A DNA stretch of 64,000 nt from Chromatiaceae bacterium (GTDB lineage: Bacteria; Pseudomonadota; Gammaproteobacteria; Chromatiales; Chromatiaceae): assembly GCA_016714645.1 (NCBI GenBank), contig JADKCI010000004.1, positions 601,501 to 665,500 on the forward strand, read 5' to 3'. Numbering within the stretch: the stretch's first letter is position 1; each line of letters starts with the position of its first letter. This document shows positions 27,654 through 36,340 of the stretch, one piece after another. Below the pieces are notes generated by a model. That model had not been told where the DNA came from and ran no database searches. It saw only the letters and a program-made list of their open reading frames with translations. Both the position numbers and the translations under genes were made by a program.

Positions 27654-28259
27654 ATGAGCGAAAAGTTTGAAGTACTCGCGGAGTCCCGTACCGATACAGG
27701 GAAGGGTGCGAGCCGCCGCCTGCGTCGCACGGGCCGCGTCCCCGCTATTGTCTACGGCGCCCACCAGGAGCCGGAGATGATCAGCGTGGGACATAACGCG
27801 ATGATCCTGCAATTAGAGCATGAGGCCTTTTATTCCCGCATTCTTAGCCTAAATATCGCGGGCAATACCCAGAGCGTGGTGCTCAAGGCCTTGCAGCGTC
27901 ACCCCGCCAAGCCCTTCATCCTGCATGCGGACTTCCAGCGTATTCAGGCGCACGAGAAATTGCGCATGTCGGTGCCTCTGCATTTCCTCAATGCCGCGAA
28001 TTGCAAGGGCGTAAAGCTGGGTGGTGGTGTCGTGTCTCATAACATGACCGACATCGAGGTGATCTGTCTGCCCCAGTATCTGCCGGAATTCATTGGTCTC
28101 GACCTCACGGATCTCGACCTGGGCGGCATCATTCACCTTTCCGAGGTGCCCTTGCCGCCGGGGGTCGAGCTGGCCCAAGCGCCAGACCCGGACGTTCCGG
28201 TGGTTGTCATTCATAGTGGTCATGGTGGCGAGGGCGAAGAAGAGGGCGGCGAGGCCTGA
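27654..28259 (+). CDS. rplY: 50S ribosomal protein L25, long (CTC/TL5) form
   Basis: Binds 5S rRNA. 201 residues: an L25 domain (1-~95, beginning EKFEVLAESRTDTGKGASRRLRR) joined to the C-terminal TL5 domain (VPLHFLNAANCKGVKLGGGV). The acidic glycine-rich tail (GHGGEGEEEGGEA) is common in this form. The prs-rplY-pth order is the standard gammaproteobacterial cluster. Confidence 0.95.
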   Translation: MSEKFEVLAESRTDTGKGASRRLRRTGRVPAIVYGAHQEPEMISVGHNAMILQLEHEAFYSRILSLNIAGNTQSVVLKALQRHPAKPFILHADFQRIQAHEKLRMSVPLHFLNAANCKGVKLGGGVVSHNMTDIEVICLPQYLPEFIGLDLTDLDLGGIIHLSEVPLPPGVELAQAPDPDVPVVVIHSGHGGEGEEEGGEA

Positions 28260-28380
28260 TCTTCTTCCACCCTGGCCTGGTTTGCGGACCGCGCATCCGC
28301 CGGTCCGCAAATTGTCGGGACCCTCGCCTCCCGGAAATATATCCCCCTATCACCTCATTTTGGCCTGGGAGTAACCCCGT

Positions 28381-28965
28381 ATGCCCGAGACCGGCATCAG
28401 GCTCATCGTCGGTCTGGGCAATCCAAGCTCTCAGTACGAGGCCACCCGTCACAACGTAGGTTTCTGGTTCGTTGACGCCCTGGCGGCGCGTCATCAGGGC
28501 CAGTTCCGGTCGGAGATCAAATTCCACGGTCTCTTGAGCCGAGTCCCCATCGGCGGTGTTGATTTACGCCTCCTAAAACCCTCTACCTTCATGAACCGCA
28601 GTGGCCAGTCCCTGGGTGCGGTGGCGTGCTACCTGGGCATAGCCCCCGAGGCTATCCTGGTCGCGCACGATGAACTGGACCTGGCCGTGGGTACCGCGCG
28701 CCTCAAGCAAGGTGGGGGACATGCGGGCCACAACGGCCTGCGTGACATCATCAATGTCCTCGGGAGCCGCGATTTCTGGCGCTTGCGCATTGGCATCGAT
28801 CATCCCGGTGATCGGGAACAGGTCGTCAATTATGTCCTTGGCCGGCCATCCCGGGACGACGAGGGGCGTATCCGGTCCGTCCTGGACGCCGCAGAATCCT
28901 GCCTGCCCGACCTGCTCGCGGGTGAGTTCCAGAAGGCAATGCAGCGCCTGCACGCGAGCCGTTGA
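28381..28965 (+). CDS. pth: Peptidyl-tRNA hydrolase
   Basis: Recycles peptidyl-tRNA released from ribosomes. 194 residues. VGLGNPSSQYEATRHNVGFW holds the catalytic histidine and the neighbouring asparagine, LLKPSTFMNRSG and GGHAGHNGLRDI complete the site. ychF, often the next gene, is not present; the next gene is an outer-membrane porin 242 bp away. Confidence 0.96.
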   Translation: MPETGIRLIVGLGNPSSQYEATRHNVGFWFVDALAARHQGQFRSEIKFHGLLSRVPIGGVDLRLLKPSTFMNRSGQSLGAVACYLGIAPEAILVAHDELDLAVGTARLKQGGGHAGHNGLRDIINVLGSRDFWRLRIGIDHPGDREQVVNYVLGRPSRDDEGRIRSVLDAAESCLPDLLAGEFQKAMQRLHASR

Positions 28966-29207
28966 CCGCCTATTTTGTAACAAAGGGTTGCAATTGTTGC
29001 GGCCTTCTGGAAAAGTGTCGCCAATTATTTCAGCGCTCGGTCTTCGGGGGGTAGCGGCCGGGCGATTTCTTCGAAAATTCTATATCTCGCCCGGCGGCCA
29101 GCATCGGATCGCCTCCTTTGGTCGTGGTATCGGCCTGGGTGGAGGCCGCCTGGGTATTAAATTCATTGCATCATCCATCATAGAGAACGAGAGGAGTACT
29201 CCAGAAT

Positions 29208-30695
29208 ATGAATACCAAGCTTAGGAACATCGTCGCGATGGCGTTGGTGGCCGGTGCGGTCACGCCCATGACCGTCCTGGCCTCCAATGGCTACTTCTCC
29301 TTTGGCTGGGGGACCAAGTCCAAGGCCATGGCCGGCGTTGCCGCTGCCTTGCCTCAGGATACCCTGGTCGCCGCCACCAACCCGGCGGGCATGGCCTTGA
29401 TCGACACCAGCCTTGATCTGGGCGTGGCCTTCTTCAGCCCCTCGCCCCGAGGCTATGAGGCCGACAACAATTTCTCCACTAACGCGATGGGTTTCCCTAC
29501 GAGCGGTTTCGTGACGCCGGGGGAATACGAAAGCAGTAGCGATTGGTTCCTGGTGCCGAGCTTCGGGTATAACCGCGTCCTCAACGACAAGATGACCCTG
29601 GGTGTCAGCGTCTTTGGCAATGGCGGCATGAATACCGATTACCGTGAACGCCCGGTCTGGGAGAACTTCGCGGGGGCCCCCAATCAGTTGGCCATCGGAC
29701 CGGGCATGACGCCTCCCCCGGGTACCATTGCCGCCCCTAATGGCATGTTGTTCAGCATGGGGCCCGACGGGCGTCCTCAGCCTGTCACCAATCCTAATGC
29801 CACCCCCGCCCAGGGGAATGTCAATCCCGGTGGTATTTTTTCCGCCACCACCCCCACGGGCATCAATCTCGAACAGCTCTTCATCGAAGTTCCCTTCACC
29901 TATAAGGTCAACGGACAACATTCCCTGGGCATAGCCCCGGTCTTTGCCGTCCAGAGCTTCGAGGCTAAGGGCCTGGAGCCCTTCCGCCAGATGTCCTTGC
30001 ACCCTGATGCCGTCTCGAACAATGGCAAGGATTGGTCCTACGGCTTTGGCGTTCATGTCGGCTGGGTTGGCGAGATCACCGATACCCTAACCCTCGGCGC
30101 TTCCTACCGCACCAAGCTCTGGATGACCGAGTTTGATGACTATAAGGGGCTCTTCGCGGAGAACGGCGACTTTGACATACCGGCCATGCTCAACCTGGGC
30201 CTGTCCTTCAAGGTGCGACCCGACCTGGTGCTTGCATTCGACTGGCAGCGCGTCTTCTACAATGAAATCGCGTCGGTCGGTAATACCAATAATGTCAATG
30301 TCATGCCATGCATGATGGGCGTCAAGGCTAGCTATTGTCTGGGCGGTGACGATGGTCTGGGCTTTGGCTGGGATGATATGGATGTCTTTAAGTTTGGCGC
30401 GCGCTGGGACTATAACGAAAAGTTCAGTTTTATGGGTGGTGTTAGCTATGCTACCCAGTTTGCCCCTGAGACTGAGGGTTTATTGAACGTCATGGCCCCG
30501 GCTACCATCGATTGGACTTGGACCCTGGGTGGTAGTTACCGCCACAGCGCGACGGATTCCTTCAACCTGTCTCTGGCCTACATGCCCAAGGCTACTATTG
30601 ATGGGGGCTCTAACCCTAGTATTACTGGCGGCCAGACCGGCAGTCTTTATATGGAACAGAAGGATATCGAGATCAGTTGGAATCATCGCTTCTAA
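29208..30695 (+). CDS. FadL/OmpP1/TodX-family outer-membrane transporter
   Basis: A 495-residue outer-membrane barrel of the FadL family, which takes up fatty acids or other hydrophobic compounds. It has a signal peptide cleaved near VLAS-NGYF; the mature start NGYFSFGWGTKSKAMAGVA and the hatch segment DTLVAATNPAGMAL are family hallmarks. The last residues (DIEISWNHRF) end in phenylalanine as barrel proteins do. AGAGGAG lies at a normal distance before the ATG. Glycine/proline-rich extracellular text around residues 165-215 varies within the family. A strong terminator follows. The ligand cannot be told. Confidence 0.92.
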   Translation: MNTKLRNIVAMALVAGAVTPMTVLASNGYFSFGWGTKSKAMAGVAAALPQDTLVAATNPAGMALIDTSLDLGVAFFSPSPRGYEADNNFSTNAMGFPTSGFVTPGEYESSSDWFLVPSFGYNRVLNDKMTLGVSVFGNGGMNTDYRERPVWENFAGAPNQLAIGPGMTPPPGTIAAPNGMLFSMGPDGRPQPVTNPNATPAQGNVNPGGIFSATTPTGINLEQLFIEVPFTYKVNGQHSLGIAPVFAVQSFEAKGLEPFRQMSLHPDAVSNNGKDWSYGFGVHVGWVGEITDTLTLGASYRTKLWMTEFDDYKGLFAENGDFDIPAMLNLGLSFKVRPDLVLAFDWQRVFYNEIASVGNTNNVNVMPCMMGVKASYCLGGDDGLGFGWDDMDVFKFGARWDYNEKFSFMGGVSYATQFAPETEGLLNVMAPATIDWTWTLGGSYRHSATDSFNLSLAYMPKATIDGGSNPSITGGQTGSLYMEQKDIEISWNHRF

Positions 30696-30723
30696 CACCC
30701 AGCACGGCTGACTCGCAATATTG

Positions 30724-30759
30724 AGGCGGCGGATCGCTCAAGCGGGCCGCCGCCTTTAT
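30724..30759 (+). terminator. Rho-independent terminator after the FadL-type gene
   Basis: A perfect 9-bp stem (AGGCGGCGG with CCGCCGCCT), 14-nt loop and a following TTTATTTAT stretch, 29 bp after the stop codon. Confidence 0.85.
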
Positions 30760-30795
30760 TTATGGAGATTCCAAAATTTCCAGGCCCAGGGGGGT

Positions 30796-30808
30796 TAAAG
30801 TGGACCCC
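30796..30808 (+). repeat. IS3-family terminal inverted repeat, left copy
   Basis: TAAAGTGGACCCC, identical in reverse complement to 40968-40980. Similarity extends inward (a GG-ACAGT-TT pattern on both sides), as real IS ends do. Confidence 0.8.
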
Positions 30809-31039
30809 ATGTCCAGGACAGTTTTTACCTGAATTTAAGCTGTGGTGCACCGCTGCTCGCAGCGGGTTGGCGCTGCCCCAGTTTCGGAGCCGCCCGTAGG
30901 GTGGCGTCCGATGAAAGATAAAACAAAGATGGTTGTTGTTTCGCTGCAGGCGTCCTCAACCCCCACCTTGTCCACACGGTCGCTGGCCACATTCACGCTG
31001 TGTCCACACGGAGTCCGCTAGCGGAGCCGGGTCCTTTGG
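30809..31039. other. IS3 3' non-coding flank, no gene seen
   Basis: Sequence between the left IS end and the orfB stop. It holds no convincing reading frame on either strand and probably is the untranslated end of the IS3 element. Confidence 0.4.
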
Positions 31040-31475
31040 TCAAGCCGCCAGGACGGCCTGAGGGCCCTCAGCGATGGCATCAAGGGGGTCCGGCGAGGAC
31101 GCCGGTGGGTCACCGAAGTGGTCTGCGATGCTCGCCCCACGCCCTTCCCCCGAGTGGTACAGGGCATCGGGGGTGCGATGGTCGAGGCCCTGGTGTGGAC
31201 GCTCGCTGTGGTAGAAGGCGAAATACTCGGTCAGCCTGAGCAACAGTTCGGGCAGGGTGGCGTAGCCCTTGAGGTAGATGTCCTCGTGCTTGACGCTGCG
31301 CTAGAGACGCTCGCCGAAGATACTGTCCAGGGCCCGTCCGCGCCCATCCATGCTGATGGCGATGCCGGCGTCCAGGAGCACCCTTGAAGATCTCAGGCCG
31401 GCCATGGAGGCGTAGGGCGTCCTCAAGGCCGTCCACCCAGAACGCCGCCTCCAGGGTGTTGGACAGCCGCCAGGA
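31040..31475 (-). pseudogene. IS3-family transposase OrfB, C-terminal fragment, frameshifted
   Basis: Two frames together give the end of an rve-type integrase: LSNTLEAAFWVDGLEDALRLHGRPEIF in one, then YFAFYHSERPHQGLDHRTPDALY in another, with SMDGRGRALDSIFGERL in a third. The last catalytic glutamate of the DDE triad falls in this part. The N-terminal half lies 9 kb away at 40.4-40.6 kb. Not functional as it stands. Confidence 0.8.
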
Positions 31476-31509
31476 CCGTGGCGCCCAGCGTCGCGGCGCC
31501 AGCGCGCCC

Positions 31510-31735
31510 GGCACCGCCGCTCATGCCCACTACGGACGCACCCCGGCCATCATCGCGGCCCGCGCTCAGACGTTCCACGCCGCCTGCGAGGCCAACCCAC
31601 TGCCTTTAAGGGCAAACCGCCGACCCCCAAGCGGCTTCCCCCAGCCGTCTGGATCGACCCGCCGGCCGCAGGCTCCTCCGACCCCCAGGAGTCTCCCGAG
31701 CAACACTAAATTTGACACCCCGGTGTCTCATTTTC
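31510..31735 (+). pseudogene. C-terminal remnant of a second IS transposase
   Basis: Plus-strand text (RTPAIIAARAQTFHAACEANP, then in a shifted frame KGKPPTPKRLPPAVWIDPP) looks like the tail of an integrase-core transposase, of the kind ending 'HPERFVRxPPxPPxLPxxVWINPP'. The stop is followed at once by GTGTCTCATTTTCATTGACA, which looks like an IS terminus. The rest of this element is absent. Its junction with the IS3 fragment is abrupt at about 31.48-31.51 kb. Confidence 0.5.
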
Positions 31736-31740
31736 ATTGA

Positions 31741-32041
31741 CACATTCCAACCGCGGGCGGACACTCGCTGGTAAATGCTGCGCGCGGCAGGAGCCTGAGG
31801 AGGCGATGGCGGTTAGCTGACCGACGCATCGTAATGCGAGAAGAACACGCTCATGGCCGCAGTGCCTCTTTTGCGTGTTCTCCAGAAGCGTTCGTTGGCT
31901 CAACGGGGCCTGTATCAAAAGTGTAGTCTATGGTCTTCCGACCCACGCCCCGTCGGTCTGAGGCGAAGCCTTACTAGATTAGGACCGAGGCAAAACCCCC
32001 ACGGTCCGGTGTCCACAACAACGACATAGAGGTCCGCTCTC
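31741..32041. other. 301-bp gap, no gene seen
   Basis: Leader region of the Tat-PLP gene. No frame resembles a known protein and no clear promoter stands out. Confidence 0.4.
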
Positions 32042-33577
32042 ATGCAACCGAACGACAACAACCGCTCCGGCATCGACCGCCGCTGGTTTCTCAAGGGCTG
32101 CGCCTCGGCCGCCATTGCCGCTGGCCTGATCGGTCCCAAAGAAGCCCTCGCGGGCGGGTCCGGTGCCGCCGTTCCTCCTGGTCAATTCGGCCGAAATCTG
32201 CTGGCACCTCCGAGGAATATGAAGAGGCCGGGCACCGAGCAGTATTGGCGGGAGGTCCGCAAGGCCTTCGACCTGGGCAATGACTATATCCACATGAACA
32301 CCGGCACCACCGGCTCCCAGCCCGAGTTCGTGCAGAACAATCTGGCCGTCTACAACCGGTACAAGAGCCGCGACCCCCTGAGCTGGACCAACAACCTGGC
32401 GGCGGACTTCCCTGATCTGTTCCCTGTCACCCCCTCGGCCAACGGGGCGCGCCAGACCCAGGTTGCCGCCGCCTACGGCGCCGACGCCAACGAGATCGTG
32501 CTGAGTTACAACACCACGGATGCCTGCAACCTGATCTTCTCCGGCACCCCCTGGCAGCCCGGCGACCGCATCGTCACCACCAGCTTCGAGCACCCCGGCA
32601 TGGTCGGTCCCATCGCCTGGGCCCGGGACTATCACGACGTCGAGGTCGTGGTCATCTACATGCCCTCGAACTTCACGGCGGGCATCACCGTGGCGGAAGT
32701 CTTGAGCTGGTTCGAGCCGGCCCTGGCCGCGCCCCTGCCTGCCGGGGCCAAACAATACCTGGCCATCTCCGAGATCTTCTACAAGAACGGCCTGCGCCTG
32801 CCGGTGCCCGAGCTGTGCGCCCTGGCCCGCAGCTACGGGGCCTACTCCATCATCGATTCGGCCCACGGCTGGGGCATGCTGCCCATCAACTGCCATACCT
32901 ATGGGGCGGACTTCATCGCCGGGGCCGGCCACAAGTGGCTGTGCGGTGGTCCCGGCACCGGCATCTGCTATGTGCGTGCCTCGGGCGCCACCGACAACCC
33001 CCTGCCGCCCTTCGCCATGGGTAGCTTCTCGGGCTACGGCAACCTGTTCGTCGCGCCCAGCCTCAACTACCAGAGCCGCACCTTCTCCCCGTCGTCCTCC
33101 ACCCAGGCCAGGGGCGAGTTCAATACCCCGGCGGTCTATGCCATGACCGACTCCCTGGCCTTCTTCACCCAGATCGGGATCCAGGCCATCTATGAGCGCG
33201 GCCTGGCCCTGGGCAACTACCTCAAGGCCAAGATTGCCGACCAGTGGGGCCCGGACGCCCTGTGGGTGCAGCCGGGGGACAGCCGCTTCGCCACCGCCCT
33301 GACCTCATTCAATCCCTTCGCGGACAAGGACAACGGCGCTGCCTATGCCGCCATGCGCACCGCCATCGGCAACGTCGGCACGGCCCTGGCGGCGCAGACG
33401 CCCAAGATCTACATCCGCAATGTCACTTGGCGCGACGGACCCGGCTCCACCGCGGACGACCGCGTCGGTTTCCGCATCGCCACCCACGGCGTGTACAACA
33501 ACTACGACGAGATCGACTACATGTTTGACTGCCTCGTCGAGCAGGTCAACCTTAGCACCCTAACCCAGTTGTCCTGA
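32042..33577 (+). CDS. Tat-exported class V aminotransferase-like PLP enzyme
   Basis: A 511-residue fold-type I PLP protein of the class V (isopenicillin-N-epimerase/cysteine-desulfurase-like) group. Residues 13-37 form a twin-arginine signal (DRRWFLKGCASAAIAAGLIG), so it should be exported folded with cofactor. The PLP lysine lies in AGAGHKWLCGGPG; the Asp and His that hold the ring are in IIDSAHGWG, and the N-terminal substrate region has YIHMNTGTTGSQP. It is the only intact non-transposon gene in the mobile region. AGGTC-type purines lie before the ATG. It has no enzyme partner beside it, and substrate is unknown. A periplasmic PLP enzyme is unusual, as PLP proteins mostly stay in the cytoplasm. 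Confidence 0.85.
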   Translation: MQPNDNNRSGIDRRWFLKGCASAAIAAGLIGPKEALAGGSGAAVPPGQFGRNLLAPPRNMKRPGTEQYWREVRKAFDLGNDYIHMNTGTTGSQPEFVQNNLAVYNRYKSRDPLSWTNNLAADFPDLFPVTPSANGARQTQVAAAYGADANEIVLSYNTTDACNLIFSGTPWQPGDRIVTTSFEHPGMVGPIAWARDYHDVEVVVIYMPSNFTAGITVAEVLSWFEPALAAPLPAGAKQYLAISEIFYKNGLRLPVPELCALARSYGAYSIIDSAHGWGMLPINCHTYGADFIAGAGHKWLCGGPGTGICYVRASGATDNPLPPFAMGSFSGYGNLFVAPSLNYQSRTFSPSSSTQARGEFNTPAVYAMTDSLAFFTQIGIQAIYERGLALGNYLKAKIADQWGPDALWVQPGDSRFATALTSFNPFADKDNGAAYAAMRTAIGNVGTALAAQTPKIYIRNVTWRDGPGSTADDRVGFRIATHGVYNNYDEIDYMFDCLVEQVNLSTLTQLS

Positions 33578-33691
33578 CCTATCCACCCGCAGCGCCCCGG
33601 GCCGACGGCAAGCTGCCGCTCGCCCCGGGGTAGGGCCCAAGCGCGAGGCCCAGGCCCGATACAAAGGATGCGGATGCCGGGCAATCTCTTT

Positions 33692-33815
33692 AAGTTAAAC
33701 CGTCATACCCGCAGGGACTGCCGGTATCCAGGGCACATGGACGTGATCGGGGCCTGCCAGCCCTGGAATCCGGGTTCCGGCATTGCCTACCGGAACGACG
33801 GGCTTCCCTTAACTT
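33692..33815. repeat. Imperfect palindromic repeat (~124 bp, MITE-like)
   Basis: The outer arms start AAGTTAA and end TTAACTT. Further in, CCGTCATACCCGCAGGGACT and, on the other strand, CCGTCGTTCCGGTAGGCAAT pair imperfectly, and both arms carry TCCAGGGC near the centre. It resembles the 'CGTCATTCCCGCGAAAGCGGG' type of dispersed palindromes in proteobacteria. No transposase is inside. Confidence 0.6.
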
Positions 33816-33873
33816 GACGGCATTGGGATGCCGGGGGGTTCCCTCCGCCAAATCCCCTGGTCACAGCCTCCAA

Positions 33874-34479
33874 TCAGGCCCGACACCCCATCCGTTCGCC
33901 GCCAGTTCGAGCAGCGACCCCATACCCATTGTTCTCACCTAACAGCGACTCTGCCGGTACTGGTCGCCCGATGAGATTTCCTTGAGCGAGATCGCAGTTC
34001 TGCGCAGCGAGGAACTCCAACTGCTTAACGGTTTCCACGCCCTCCCCAACAACCGTCAATCCAAGCCCATGCGCCATCGCAATGGCGGCAATCACCAGCT
34101 CTCCGCTTGCCAAATCGTCCCCAACAACGCAGATGAAACCGCGATCGATCTTCAGGCTGTCAAATGGATAACGCCGCAGGTACCCAAGCGATGCATAGCC
34201 GGTACCGAAATCGTCCATCACTATCCCCACCCCCTGCGCGCTGAGCGCGCTCAGGGAGTGGTCTATGCAAGAACCACCTGCCAGCAGGACGCCTTCCGTC
34301 ACCTCAGGTTGGAGGAAACGGCCGGGCACTCTGTCTCGTGCAGGACTGCTGCGACGAACCCCGAAAGCCCGGGATCGAACAACTGCCTGGACGAGATGTT
34401 CACGGATATCAGAAGATCTCTTCCGGTCAGGCGGCGCCAATCCACCAGGGTACGCACCGCCGCCTTCAGCACTGTTAGT
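33874..34479 (-). pseudogene. GGDEF-EAL protein, C-terminal EAL fragment
   Basis: The end of a c-di-GMP phosphodiesterase domain on the minus strand. In one frame LLISVNISSRQLFDPGLSGF is read, then after a frameshift EVTEGVLLAGGS, VMDDFGTGYASLGYLRRY and SLKIDRGFI, followed by VVGEGVETVKQLEFL. DDFGTGY and the KIDR-FI segment carry metal and catalytic residues. The upstream half is beyond the IS21 insertion at 38.66-39.11 kb. Both the insertion and the frameshift make it dead. Confidence 0.85.
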
Positions 34480-34489
34480 GGCCATCTAA

Positions 34490-36217
34490 CCCGAATTATT
34501 CATAAAAAGGAGCGATCCGCGTTTAACCATATGATATAATTAACGTTCCTCTAAGGACGGTCCGGAAGAAGCTAAACGAGGTCGCCGATGTCCGAGTCTA
34601 TCCCAGAACCGTTGCGCTTTCCCCCTGTCGCCGGTCTCACGGTGCGCGGCGACTTCGATGGCGGCGCCTTGTCGTCTGACTTTGGCCCCATGCTCCTGCG
34701 TGGGGTTGATCGGCAGATCGGTCTGACCGAGCGGTTGAGCGCAGCGATCAACGATCAGCGCCACCCGTCCTATGTCACCCATCCAATGCGCGAGTTGATC
34801 GCGCAGCGGGTCTACCAGATCGCCTGTGCCTACGCAGACGGCAACGATGCCAATACGCTGCGCCATGATCCGTTGTTCAAGCTTGGGCTGGAGCGTAACC
34901 CCCTCGATGCGGCGATGGATCTGGCCAGCGCGCCGACCTTCTCGCGCTTGGAGAACGGGGTTAGCGCACGCGACCTCTACCGCATCGCCCGGGCCTTCGT
35001 CGAGACCTTCATCGCCAGCTACCCGCAGCCGCCCCAGGTGATGGTGCTCGACATGGACCACTCCGAGGATGCTACCCACGGCCAGCAGGAGTTCGCTTTC
35101 TACCATCATCACGGCAACCATTGCTACTTGCCGCTGTTTATCTTCGAGGGCCTGTCGGGGAAGTTCATCACCGCGGTGCTGCGCCCGGCAAGCGCCCCAC
35201 CGGTGCAGAGAACGCGATGATCCTCAAGCGCGTGCTCAAGCGACTGCGGGCCGCCTGGCCGCAGACGCGCATCATCCTGCGCGGCGATGGGCATTTCTCA
35301 ACCGGAGTTGATGGCCTTGGCGATGGCCGATCCGCTGACAGACTTCATTTTCGGCCTCGCCGGCAACCGGGTACTCACCCCGCGGGCTGAGCCGTTCATG
35401 GCCGATGCCCGCAAGCGCCATGCGCTGCGCGTGGAGAATGCCCGGCGCGCTGGCGCCAGCGCGCCAGAGCGTACCCGCACCTACCATGAGATCGACTACC
35501 GCGCTGGTTCTTGGCCCGGTGAGTTCCGCACCATCCTCAAGGCCGAAGTGATGGCCCGCGGCGACAATCCCCGCTTCGTCGTTACCTCCTTGGACCTGCC
35601 CAGTCCCGAGTGCGTCTACCGCGATCTGTACTGCGCACGCGGTCAGGACGAGAACTTCATCAAGATGATCAAGAACGATCTGGCCAGCGACCGTACTTCC
35701 GACAGCAGTTTCTTAGCCAACCAGATGCGGCGGTTCTCCTCCTGCGCCGCCTATATCCTGCACCAACCCTTCGCACCGAGGTCCTTGCCGGTACCGAGCT
35801 GGCCAACGCGCAACCCTCCACCGTGATCATCAAGCTGTTCCAGCTCGCCGTGCGCGTGGTGCCGTACAAGGACCGCGTGCGCCTGCACCTGCCCTCAAGT
35901 TGTCCAGTAAGGCATTGTTGCAGCACGTCACCGCAAAACTCTTCGCGCGCCGCCCTGGGCGGCACCCGCCTAGACGTCCGACACCACCCCGAGAAGGGGT
36001 GCTTCACCAAGCCGATCACGGCGATGCTCTCCTCGGGCAGGCCGTACCCTGCCCATCGAGCGGCAAATCTGGTAGAGCCCCATGGATGGAGCCCAGTGCT
36101 GCACGATTTTTCCACCATCCAGCGCCGTCCGAACTCCCTCGCCGCGCCCGGCGGCGTTCATATCGGGGCGCATCGACTGGGGTATTGGCGGCCGAGCGGG
36201 TTTATGAAATATCCGGG
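34490..36217 (+). mobile_element. IS1380-family element inserted in the IS21 left end
   Basis: 1728 bp. Left end CCCGAATTATTCATAAA, right end TTTATGAAATATCCGGG, imperfect inverted repeats. CTAA at 34486-34489 and again at 36218-36221 is the target duplication. Joining the flanks restores the terminal sequence of IS21, which shows that IS1380 arrived after IS21. Confidence 0.85.
34588..35960 (+). pseudogene. IS1380-family transposase, multiply frameshifted
   Basis: The DDE transposase can be followed through at least four frame changes: MSESIPEPLRFPPVAGLTV to LSGKFITAVLRP, then GKRPTGAENAMILKRVLKRL to IILRGDGHFS, then PELMALAMADPLTDFIFGL to SSCAAYILHQ, then LRTEVLAGTELANAQ to DRVRLHLPSSCP, then SKALLQHVTAKLFARRP. 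The catalytic Asp in VLDMDHSEDATHG and RGDGHF are kept. The frames switch near 35.19, 35.30, 35.76 and 35.90 kb. Several single-base slips could be real decay or sequencing error. The region from 35.96 kb to the right end holds no gene. Confidence 0.85.
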
Positions 36218-36340
36218 CTAAACTGATCCACCTGCGGCCAACAATTTTGACCCACCTCAGGGCAGGGTTGGGGGCCTTCCGGCCCGTAAAATCCCCGGCG
36301 ATTTTACCGCTGGGGATACTGCACATTGAAAGAATGGGTC

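Noticed and set aside
33982..34539. Plus-strand frame opposite the EAL fragment
   Set aside because: The minus strand carries recognisable EAL motifs; this frame has none.
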